Assembly (NCBI GenBank): GCA_963756815.1
Contig: CAVWPR010000038.1
Location: 1-64,000, forward strand
Source: JAENVU01 sp963756815
Lineage (GTDB): Bacteria > Actinomycetota > Acidimicrobiia > IMCC26256 > JAENVU01
Reading direction: 5' to 3'
DNA: 64,000 nt
Position 1 is the stretch's first letter; the number at the start of each line of letters is the position of its first letter. Made by a program: the position numbers and the translations under genes. Positions 56,818 to 64,000 of the stretch are shown here, one piece after another. The notes below the pieces were generated by a model that was given only the letters and a program-made list of their open reading frames with translations, was not told where the DNA came from and made no database searches.

Positions 56818-56831
56818 GATCCTGCGAGGTC
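56818..56831 (+). promoter_or_regulatory. PyrR-binding loop in the pyr mRNA leader
   Basis: GATCCTGCGAGGTC matches the known PyrR-binding consensus ARUCCNGNGAGGYU at every conserved position except the two ends, where A and U are replaced by G and C. Those two bases pair in the stem, so the change preserves pairing. It ends 19 bases before the pyrR ATG, close enough for bound PyrR to block ribosome entry. Confidence 0.75.
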
Positions 56832-56850
56832 CCCACGGGATGAGGACGAG

Positions 56851-57480
56851 ATGGCCGAGAGCCGCAACGGCGCCCCGAGCGCCGCACAGATCGACACGCC
56901 GGCCGCCCGTGAGGGCGGCTTTTCTCTGCGCACGACCGTGTTCGGCGCCGACGAGCTGCGGCGGGCGCAGACCCGCATCGCCCACGAGATCGTCGAGCGC
57001 AACCACGGCGCCGACGACGTCGTGCTGGTGGGGCTGCACCTGCGCGGACCCGAGATCGCCCAGCGTCTGGCCGAGGCCATCGAGTCGTTCGAGTCGGTGC
57101 CGGTGCCGGTCGGCGCCCTCGACGTCGCCTTCTACCGCGACGACATCGGGCTGCGCCACGTGCAACCGCTCGGGCCCACGGAGATGCCGGTCGACATCAC
57201 CGGCCGGGTCGTGGTGCTCGTCGACGACGTGCTCTTCACCGGTCGCACCATCCGCGCCGCGATGGACGCGCTCACCGAGCTCGGCCGGCCGCGCGCGATC
57301 CAGCTCGCGGTGCTGGTCGACCGCGGTCACCGGGAGCTGCCGATCCGCGCCGACTTCGTGGGGAAGAACCTGCCGACCGCCGAGCGGGAGGACGTGCGGG
57401 TGCGCCTGCGCGAGGCCGACGACGTCGCCGAGGACACCATCGAGCTCTGGGGGCCCGACGGCGAAGGCGACGCAGCGTGA
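56851..57480 (+). CDS. pyrR: Pyrimidine operon regulator PyrR
   Basis: 209 residues from ATG 56851, intact. RNA-binding regulator with uracil phosphoribosyltransferase fold: RAQTRIAHEIVERNHGADDV, LVGLHLRGPEIAQRLAEAIE, LDVAFYRDDIGLRHVQPLGP, PRPP loop VVVLVDDVLFTGRTIRAAMD, and LVDRGHRELPIRADFVGKN. The first ~27 residues are extra relative to most PyrR and are encoded across a terminator-like hairpin; GTG 56938 is an alternative start matching the family N-terminus. Stop overlaps pyrB GTG. Binds UMP and represses the operon. Confidence 0.93.
   Translation: MAESRNGAPSAAQIDTPAAREGGFSLRTTVFGADELRRAQTRIAHEIVERNHGADDVVLVGLHLRGPEIAQRLAEAIESFESVPVPVGALDVAFYRDDIGLRHVQPLGPTEMPVDITGRVVVLVDDVLFTGRTIRAAMDALTELGRPRAIQLAVLVDRGHRELPIRADFVGKNLPTAEREDVRVRLREADDVAEDTIELWGPDGEGDAA
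56902..56925 (+). terminator. Intrinsic-terminator-like hairpin inside the 5' end of pyrR
   Basis: GCCGCCC (56902-56908), loop GTGA, GGGCGGC (56913-56919), followed by TTTTCT. A 7-bp all-GC stem with a GNRA-type tetraloop and a T tract is the textbook form and rare in DNA this GC-rich. It begins 51 bases into the annotated pyrR frame. Confidence 0.65.
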
Positions 57481-58481
57481 GCGAGGCCGCAGGCATCTCC
57501 GAGTCGACACGAACCGGCCGAGCGGGGCCCGAGCGGCCCGCGCCGCAGGCGCAGGAGCGGGGTGGACGTCACCTGCTCTCGATCGAGGACCTGGACCGCG
57601 CGGGGATCGTCGAGTTCCTCGACGGCGCCGAGCACATGAGCGACGTGCTCGGCCGGGAGATCCCGAAGGTGCCCGCGCTGCGGGGCAAGACGGTGGTGAG
57701 CCTCTTCTACGAGGACTCGACCCGCACCCGGCTCTCGTTCGAGACCGCGGCCAAGCGACTGAGCGCCGACACGATGACGTTCACCGCCGGCTCGTCCTCG
57801 GTGAAGAAGGGCGAGTCGCTCCTCGACACGGTCAGGACGATCGAGGCGATGGGCATCGACGCGATGGTCGTCCGGCACTCGGCCGCGGGTGCACCCCACC
57901 GCATCGCCGGCTGGATCGACGCCGCGGTGGTCAACGCGGGCGACGGTCGCCACGGCCATCCGACCCAGGCGCTGCTCGACGCGTTCACGCTCCGGCGTCA
58001 TCGCGGCGACCTCACGGGCGCGCGCATCGGGATCGTCGGCGACGTCCGCAACTCGCGGGTCGCACGCAGTGGCATCCAGTGCTGGTCGCGGCTCGGGGCC
58101 GAGGTGACGCTCGTCGGTCCGCCGACGCTGATGCCCGAGTACGTCGACGACTGGCCGGTGCGCGTGACCCACGATCTCGACGACGTCCTCACCGAGCTCG
58201 ACGTCGTCTACGTGCTGCGCGTGCAGCAGGAGCGCATCGGGCGGGCGCTGCTGCCCAGCCTGCGCGAGTACTACGCGCGCTGGGGGCTCAGTGAGGCGCG
58301 GGCCGCGAACCTCAAGCCCGACGCGCTGGTGATGCACCCCGGCCCGATGATCCGCGGCGACGAGATCGCGACGTCCGTGGTCGACGGTCCCCGCTCGCTC
58401 GTGCGCGAGCAGGTCGCGAACGGCGTGGCGGTGCGCATGGCCGTGCTCTGGCAGCTCGTCGGCTCCGGAGGTGTGGTGTGA
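57477..58481 (+). CDS. pyrB: Aspartate carbamoyltransferase, catalytic subunit
   Basis: 334 residues, intact. Commits carbamoyl phosphate to pyrimidine synthesis. Carbamoyl-phosphate site FYEDSTRTRLSFETAAKRLS, SSSVKKGESLLDTVRTIEAM, VRHSAAGAPHRIAG, AGDGRHGHPTQALLDAFTL, GDVRNSRVARSGIQCW, and MHPGPMIRGDEIA. GTG 57477 overlaps the pyrR stop. The first ~30 residues are an unusual Arg/Gly/Pro-rich extension encoded by the second copy of the 21-bp repeat; the family fold begins at HLLSIEDLDRAGI. Confidence 0.95.
   Translation: MSEAAGISESTRTGRAGPERPAPQAQERGGRHLLSIEDLDRAGIVEFLDGAEHMSDVLGREIPKVPALRGKTVVSLFYEDSTRTRLSFETAAKRLSADTMTFTAGSSSVKKGESLLDTVRTIEAMGIDAMVVRHSAAGAPHRIAGWIDAAVVNAGDGRHGHPTQALLDAFTLRRHRGDLTGARIGIVGDVRNSRVARSGIQCWSRLGAEVTLVGPPTLMPEYVDDWPVRVTHDLDDVLTELDVVYVLRVQQERIGRALLPSLREYYARWGLSEARAANLKPDALVMHPGPMIRGDEIATSVVDGPRSLVREQVANGVAVRMAVLWQLVGSGGVV
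57520..57540 (+). repeat. 21-bp repeat, second copy, within pyrB
   Basis: Exact match to 53866-53886. Here it encodes part of the non-conserved N-terminal extension (RAGPERP) of aspartate carbamoyltransferase. Confidence 0.5.
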
Positions 58482-58487
58482 GCGAGC

Positions 58488-59780
58488 GTGCTGATCCGTG
58501 GCGGCACCGTGGTCGACGAGACCGGTGAGCGCAGCGGGGTCGACGTCCTCGTGCGCGACGGCGTGATCGCCGAGGTCGCGCCGGGGCTCGATGCCGCCGG
58601 TGCCGAGGTGCTCGACGCCGAGGGTGCGGTCGTCGCGCCCGGGCTGGTCGACATCCAGGTGCACTTCCGTGAGCCCGGCCGCGAGGAGGCGGAGACGATC
58701 GAGACCGGCGCGCGGGCGGCCGCGCTCGGCGGGTTCACCGCCGTCGTCGCCATGCCGAACACCACGCCGCCGCTCGACGACGCCAAGGTGGTGGGCGCGG
58801 TCCTCGAGCAGGGCCGGAAGGCGATGTGTCACGTCACGGTCGCGGGCTGCATCACCGCCGGCCGCGCCGGCGCGGAGCTCGCGCCGATCGGCGAGCTGTA
58901 CGACCTCGGCGTGCGCGTGTTCACCGACGACGGCGACTGCGTGGCGGACGCCAACGTGATGCGCCGTGCGCTCGAGTACTCGACCATGCTCCCGGGCGCG
59001 GTGATCGCGCAGCACGCCGAGGACCCGGACCTCGTCGCCGGTGGCCACATGCACGAGGGGGAGTGGTCGGCGCGGCTCGGCATCCCGGGCCGGCCCGCGG
59101 CGGCCGAGATCACGATCGTGGCGCGCGACCTCGAGCTCGCCCGGCTCACGGGTGGCCGCTACCACGTGCTGCACATGTCGACTGCGGGCGCCACCGATCT
59201 GGTGCGGACGGCGAAGGCGGCCGGCGTGCGCGTGACCGCCGAGGCGTCGCCGCAGCACTTCACGCTCACCGACGCGGAGTGCGCCTCGTTCGATCCCGTC
59301 TTCAAGATGAACCCGCCGCTGCGGTCGGAGGCCGACGTGGAGGGCATCCTCACCGGGCTCGTCGACGGGACGATCGACGCGATCGCCACCGACCACGCGC
59401 CCCACCCGCCGGCCACGAAGGAGCTCCCGTTCGAGGAGGCGCCGCCGGGGATGCTCGGGGTGGAGACCGCGCTCGCGGTCACGATCACCCGCCTCGTCGA
59501 GCCCGGGCACCTGACGCTGCAGCAGGCGCTGGCCCGGTTGAGCTGGCAGCCCGCCCGCATCGCCGGTCTCGACGCCCACGGCCACGGCCTGGCCGTCGCA
59601 CCCGGCAACCCGGCCAACCTCTGCGTGATCGACCCGGCCGCCACCTGGGTGGTGGAGGCCGAGCGATCCGCGAGCCGGTCGCGCAACACGCCGTGGGCGG
59701 GTCGCAAGCTCACCGGGCGGGTGCGCCACACGATCCTGCGGGGAGAACCGGTCGTGATCGACGGGGTCGCAACCCGATGA
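58488..59780 (+). CDS. pyrC: Dihydroorotase (class I), unusual metal motif
   Basis: 430 residues, intact. Cyclises carbamoyl aspartate to dihydroorotate. The family pattern is clear: IRGGTVVDETGERSGVDVLV, APGLVDIQVHFREPGREEAE, AVVAMPNTTPPLDDAKVV, metal residues in AVIAQHAEDPDLV and YHVLHMSTAGATDL, EASPQHFTLTD, and IDAIATDHAPHPPATKE with the catalytic Asp. In DIQVHFREPG the first His of the usual HxH pair is Gln. GTG 58488 chosen; it lies 7 bases after the pyrB stop. Confidence 0.92.
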   Translation: MLIRGGTVVDETGERSGVDVLVRDGVIAEVAPGLDAAGAEVLDAEGAVVAPGLVDIQVHFREPGREEAETIETGARAAALGGFTAVVAMPNTTPPLDDAKVVGAVLEQGRKAMCHVTVAGCITAGRAGAELAPIGELYDLGVRVFTDDGDCVADANVMRRALEYSTMLPGAVIAQHAEDPDLVAGGHMHEGEWSARLGIPGRPAAAEITIVARDLELARLTGGRYHVLHMSTAGATDLVRTAKAAGVRVTAEASPQHFTLTDAECASFDPVFKMNPPLRSEADVEGILTGLVDGTIDAIATDHAPHPPATKELPFEEAPPGMLGVETALAVTITRLVEPGHLTLQQALARLSWQPARIAGLDAHGHGLAVAPGNPANLCVIDPAATWVVEAERSASRSRNTPWAGRKLTGRVRHTILRGEPVVIDGVATR

Positions 59781-59805
59781 TGCGCACCACGGAGGAGGGA
59801 GGTCG

Positions 59806-60891
59806 ATGAGATCCGAGGAAGCCGTGCTGGTCCTGCGGGACGGCGAGACGTTCGAGGGGGAGTCGCTCGGTGCCGCGGTGCCGGCGACGGGCACGGGCGA
59901 GGTGGTGTTCAACACCGCGCTGTCCGGCTACCAGGAGATCGTCACCGACCCGAGCTACGCCGGGCAGATCATCACGTTCACCTACCCGCACATCGGCAAC
60001 TACGGCACGAACGCCGACGACGACGAGGCGCCGGCGCCGTTCTGTCGCGGCGTCATCGTGCGCGATCTCGCCCGTCGGCACAGCAACTGGCGGGCGACCG
60101 AGTCGCTCGACGCGTTCCTCGCGCGGCACGGCGTGCCCGCGATCGCAGGGATCGACACGCGGCGGCTCACCCGTCACCTGCGCGATCACGGCGCGGTGCC
60201 CGGCGCGTTCGGCACCGACGAGTCCGCGGTCCGGGCGACGGCGAGCGCGAGCGAGCCGACCGACGGTGTCGACCTCGTGGCCACCGTCACCACCGCGACG
60301 CCCTACTCCTACGGCGATCCCGACGCGCCGTTCCACGTCGTCGCCTACGACTACGGCATCAAGCGCACGATCCTGCGCCACCTGGCCGGCGCCGGGTGCT
60401 TCGTGGACGTGGTGCCGGCCACGACGCCCGCGGCCGACGTCGTCGAGCGGGCGCCGGACGGCATCTTCCTCTCGAACGGTCCCGGCGACCCGGCCGCGGT
60501 GGTGGGCGCGGCCGACGTGGTGCGCGGGCTGGTGGGCTCGGGCATCCCGCTCTTCGGCATCTGCCTCGGTCACCAGATCCTCGGGCAGGCGCTCGGCGGC
60601 ACCACGTTCAAGCTGCCGTTCGGCCACCACGGCGGCAACCATCCCGTCCGGCACGTGTCGACCGGCGCGGTGGAGATCACGAGCCAGAACCACAACTACG
60701 CGGTCGACCCGGACACGCTCGACCGGGCGGTGGAGATCACCCACGTCAACCTGAACGACGGCGTGTGCGAGGGCCTGCGGGTGACGGGGGAGCCGGTGTT
60801 CTCGGTGCAGCACCATCCCGAGGCCGGGCCCGGACCGCACGACGCGGCCTACCTGTTCGACGAGTTCACGACGCTGATGGCGGGGAGCTGA
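59806..60891 (+). CDS. carA: Carbamoyl-phosphate synthase small subunit
   Basis: 361 residues, intact. Glutaminase subunit delivering ammonia to CarB. N-domain LVLRDGETFEGESLGA, GEVVFNTALSGYQEIVTDPS, YAGQIITFTYPHIGNYG; class I GATase domain VAYDYGIKRTILRHLA, FLSNGPGDPAAV, nucleophile Cys in IPLFGICLGHQILGQALG, SQNHNYAVD, and His/Glu in VFSVQHHPEAGPGPHDAAYL. ATG 59806 follows GGAGGAGGGAGG. Confidence 0.96.
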   Translation: MRSEEAVLVLRDGETFEGESLGAAVPATGTGEVVFNTALSGYQEIVTDPSYAGQIITFTYPHIGNYGTNADDDEAPAPFCRGVIVRDLARRHSNWRATESLDAFLARHGVPAIAGIDTRRLTRHLRDHGAVPGAFGTDESAVRATASASEPTDGVDLVATVTTATPYSYGDPDAPFHVVAYDYGIKRTILRHLAGAGCFVDVVPATTPAADVVERAPDGIFLSNGPGDPAAVVGAADVVRGLVGSGIPLFGICLGHQILGQALGGTTFKLPFGHHGGNHPVRHVSTGAVEITSQNHNYAVDPDTLDRAVEITHVNLNDGVCEGLRVTGEPVFSVQHHPEAGPGPHDAAYLFDEFTTLMAGS

Positions 60892-60892
60892 C

Positions 60893-63800
60893 GTGCCCAA
60901 GCGCACTGACCTGGAGTCGATCCTGATCGTGGGCAGCGGCCCGATCGTGATCGGTCAGGCCTGCGAGTTCGACTACTCCGGGACCCAGGCGTGCCGGGTG
61001 CTGCGCGACGAGGGCTACCGCGTGGTGCTGGTGAACTCGAACCCGGCGACGATCATGACCGACCCCGACTTCGCCGACGCGACCTACGTGGAGCCGCTCG
61101 ACGTCGCCAGCCTGCGCCGGATCATCGAGCGGGAGCGGCCCGACGCGCTCCTGCCGACGCTCGGCGGCCAGACCGCCCTGAACCTCGCCATCGAGCTCGA
61201 CGAGGCGGGCGTGCTCGCCGAGTTCGGCGTCGAGCTCATCGGCGCCAGCGTCGAGGCGATCCACACCGCCGAGGACCGCAGCCGCTTCAAGACCGCCATG
61301 ACCGAGATCGGCCTGTCGGTGCCGAAGTCGGGCCTCGCCTACACGGTGGAGGAGGCGGTTCGGGTGGGCGAGGAGGTCGGGTTCCCGCTCATCTGCCGGC
61401 CGAGCTTCATCCTGGGGGGCGGCGGCACCGGCTTCGCCTACGACGTCGACGAGCTGCGCGCCGGTCGCGACGCGCGGCCTCGCTGCGAGCCCGGTCGACG
61501 AGATCCTCCTCGAGCAATCGGTGCTCGGCTGGAAGGAGTACGAGCTCGAGGTCATGCGCGACCACGCCGACAACGTGGTGGTCATCTGCGCGATCGAGAA
61601 CGTCGACGCGATGGGCGTGCACACCGGTGACTCCATCACCGTCGCACCCGCGCAGACGCTCACCGACGTCGAGTACCAGCGCATGCGCGACGCCGCCTTC
61701 GCGTGCATCCGCCGCATCGGTGTCGAGACCGGCGGCTCGAACGTGCAGTTCGGGCTCGACCCCACCAACGGCCACATGGTCATCATCGAGATGAACCCTC
61801 GCGTGTCGCGTTCGAGCGCGCTCGCGAGCAAGGCCACCGGGTTCCCGATCGCCAAGATCGCGGCCAAGCTCGCCGTCGGCTACTCGCTCGACGAGGTGCG
61901 CAACGACATCACCGAGGTCACGCCCGCGAGCTTCGAGCCGACCATCGACTACGTCGTCACCAAGGTCCCGCGCTGGGCGTTCGAGAAGCTGCCGGGGGCG
62001 GAGCCGGTGCTCGGCACGATGATGCAGTCGGTCGGCGAGGTGATGGCGATCGGTCGCACGTTCCCCGAGTCGCTCCAGAAGGCGATGCGGTCGCTCGAGA
62101 CCGGGCGCGCCGGGTTCGACCCGCACGACCCCGTGTTCGGCGCGATGGACGACGAGGAGCTCGAACGCGCCTGCCGCACGCCCACGCCCGACCGGCTGTT
62201 CGCGGTGGCGAACGCGCTCGCCCGCGGCACCACCGTCGAGCGGCTCCACGAGATCACCTCCATCGACCCCTGGTTCCTCGACCAGATGGCCCAGATCGTC
62301 GAAGCCGACGCCGAGCTCGCGGCGATGCCGGGTCCGGACGCGCTCGACCGGCGCACGTGGCGGTGGGCGAAGCGGCTCGGCTTCGGCGACGCGCAGCTCG
62401 CCGCGCACTGGGACGTCGACCCGGACGCGGTGAGGGAGGCGCGCTCGCGCGCCGGCGTCGACATCACCTACAAGACCGTCGACACGTGCGCCGCCGAGTT
62501 CGCGGCCTCGACGCCGTACCACTACGGCACGTACGAGGACACGAGCGAGGTCGCGCCGCTCACGAAGCCGGCGGTGGTCATCCTCGGCAGCGGCCCCAAC
62601 CGCATCGGGCAGGGTGTCGAGTTCGACTACTGCTGCGTGCACGCCGCGTTCGCGCTCTCGGAGGCCGGGTTCGAGACCGTGATGGTCAACTGCAACCCGG
62701 AGACGGTGTCGACCGACTACGACACCAGCGACCGGCTGTTCTTCGAGCCCCTCTCGGTGGAGGGCGTGCGCAACGTGTGCCACACGCTGCAGGCGGAGGG
62801 CGAGCTGCGCGGGGTGATCGTGGCGCTCGGCGGCCAGACGCCGCTCAAGCTCGCCCACGCGCTCCAGCAGGCCGGCATCCCGATCGTGGGCACGAGCCCG
62901 GAGTCGATCGACCTGGCCGAGGACCGCGATCGCTTCAACGCGCTGTGCGACCGTTTGGAGATCCCGCAGCCCGCCGGGCGGCACCGCGACGAGCGCGCCG
63001 GCCGCGCAGGCGATCGCGGCGGGGATCGGCTTCCCGGTCCTGGTCCGACCCTCGTACGTGCTCGGTGGCCGCGCCATGCAGATCGTGTTCGACGCCGAGG
63101 GCCTCGACACCGCGATGGCGGAGCTCGCGACCGCGGGCTCACTCGGACGGGAGGGCGGGCTGTCGGCCGAGCGGCCCGCGCTCATCGACCGCTTCCTCGA
63201 GGACGCGATCGAGGTCGACGTCGACGCACTCCGCGACCACACCGGCGAGGTGATGATCGGCGGGGTGATGGAGCACATCGAGGAGGCGGGCGTGCACTCG
63301 GGCGACAGCGCGTGCGTCCTGCCGCCGTCGACGCTGAGCGCCGACACGATCGCGACCATCTCCGAGCACACGGAGCGCCTCGCCACCGCGCTCGACGTCC
63401 GCGGCCTGCTGAACGTGCAGTACGCGGTCAAGGACGGCCAGGTCCTCGTGATCGAGGCGAACCCGCGTGCCAGCCGCACCGTGCCGTTCGTGAGCAAGGC
63501 GACCGGCGTGCCGCTCGCGAAGGTCGCGGCGCGCGTGATGCTCGGCGCCACGCTCGCCGAGCTGCGCGACGAGGGTCTGCTCCGCCCTCCGGCCGAGGGC
63601 GGTCACGTGTCGGTCAAGGAGGCGGTGCTCCCGTTCAACCGGTTCCCGACCGTCGACACGCTGCTCGGACCCGAGATGCGCTCGACCGGCGAGGTGATGG
63701 GCATCGACCGCTCGTTCGGCCTCGCGTTCGCCAAGAGCCAGGCCGCGGCCGGGGCGCGCCTGCCCGAGTCCGGCACGATCTTCCTGTCGCTCGCGGACCG

Positions 63801-64000
63801 CGACAAGGAGCAGGGCCTCGTGGCCGCGGCGCGCTTCGCCGAGCTCGGGTTCTCGATCGTGGCGACGGCCGGGACGGCGGAGGCGTGCGAGGCGCGGGGG
63901 ATCCCGGTCAAGGCCGTCGTGGCCAAGGTCGGCGAGCCCGGAGGGGTCGACGCGTTGGAGCTCATCTCGTCGGGCGAGGTCGACCTCGTGGTGAACACGC
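60893..64000 (+). CDS. carB: Carbamoyl-phosphate synthase large subunit, 3' end cut by window, two frameshifts
   Basis: GTG 60893 begins PKRTDLESILIVGSGPIVIG, QACEFDYSGTQACRVLRDEG. The first ATP-grasp half includes VNSNPATIMTDPDFADATYV and LLPTLGGQTALNLAIEL; the second has ILGSGPNRIGQGVEFDYCCV, VNCNPETVSTDYDTSDRLFF, VIVALGGQTPLKLAHAL, and LVRPSYVLGGRAMQIV. An extra G near 61465 and a shift near 62985 break the frame; both flanks are canonical, which argues for sequence error. The MGS-like regulatory domain has begun (FLSLADRDKEQGLVAAARFA) when the window ends. Confidence 0.95.

Noticed and set aside
61407..63551. A 714-residue minus-strand frame opposite carB, and similar long frames at 2554-4770 and 57327-59915
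   Set aside because: All lie antisense to conserved enzymes; the plus-strand readings contain full catalytic motifs.

Overview
The window is high-GC DNA with tightly packed genes and many GTG or TTG starts. It carries a complete type IV pilus (Tad-free, PilB/T/C/M/N/O type) locus beside aroE/aroC/aroK/aroB/aroQ, pepQ, efp, nusB, clpS-DUF2017 and a pyrR-pyrB-pyrC-carA-carB operon. F420/LLM-type enzymes, a DUF222-HNH protein and a DUF2017 gene next to clpS point to Actinomycetota. Type IV pili combined with this aro order point most likely to the class Acidimicrobiia; this placement is an inference from gene content and order.

Layout. 1-5.3 kb: 3' end of mltG, aroE, a DUF4388 protein, pilB and pilT. 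5.3-9.5 kb (minus strand): two paralogous HTH-GAF-PAS one-component sensors and a second pilB. 9.8-12.6 kb: a second, MshEN-tailed pilT and pilC. 12.8-41.9 kb: about 29 kb of accessory metabolism that splits the pilus locus. It holds an amino-acid permease; a catabolic regulon (two carotenoid-oxygenase-family enzymes, Rieske oxygenase, P450, SDR, two amidohydrolases, a ThuA-like protein, TetR regulator and a Liv-type ABC importer); an acyl-CoA ligase, SDR, LLM enzyme and agmatine deiminase; and a serine-palmitoyltransferase-like / ACP / acyl-AMP-ligase / LpxO-like lipid module. 42.0-47.6 kb: the rest of the pilus genes (two prepilins, prepilin peptidase, small HTH protein, PilM-PilN fusion, PilO, PilP-like). 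47.6-53.8 kb: aroC-aroK-aroB-aroQ-pepQ-efp-nusB-clpS-DUF2017. 53.9-56.8 kb: small enzymes and a decayed DUF222-HNH gene. 56.8-64 kb: the pyrimidine operon, ending inside carB.

Regulation visible in the sequence. Three copies of a 15-16 bp operator (GTKAAC-N3-GTTMAC) lie before carotenoid oxygenase 1, the TetR operon and the ABC-importer operon, suggesting one local regulon. A near-perfect PyrR-binding loop precedes pyrR, and an intrinsic-terminator-like hairpin lies inside the 5' end of pyrR. A dispersed intergenic repeat occurs five times between 9.6 and 44.1 kb.

Caveat. Roughly forty or more single-base frame disruptions occur across the window, including in genes unlikely to be dead (carB, pilT, clpS, pilA). 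Many double one G or C. I treat most of them as sequence errors and annotate the restored gene extents. Coordinates of such genes therefore need not be multiples of three.
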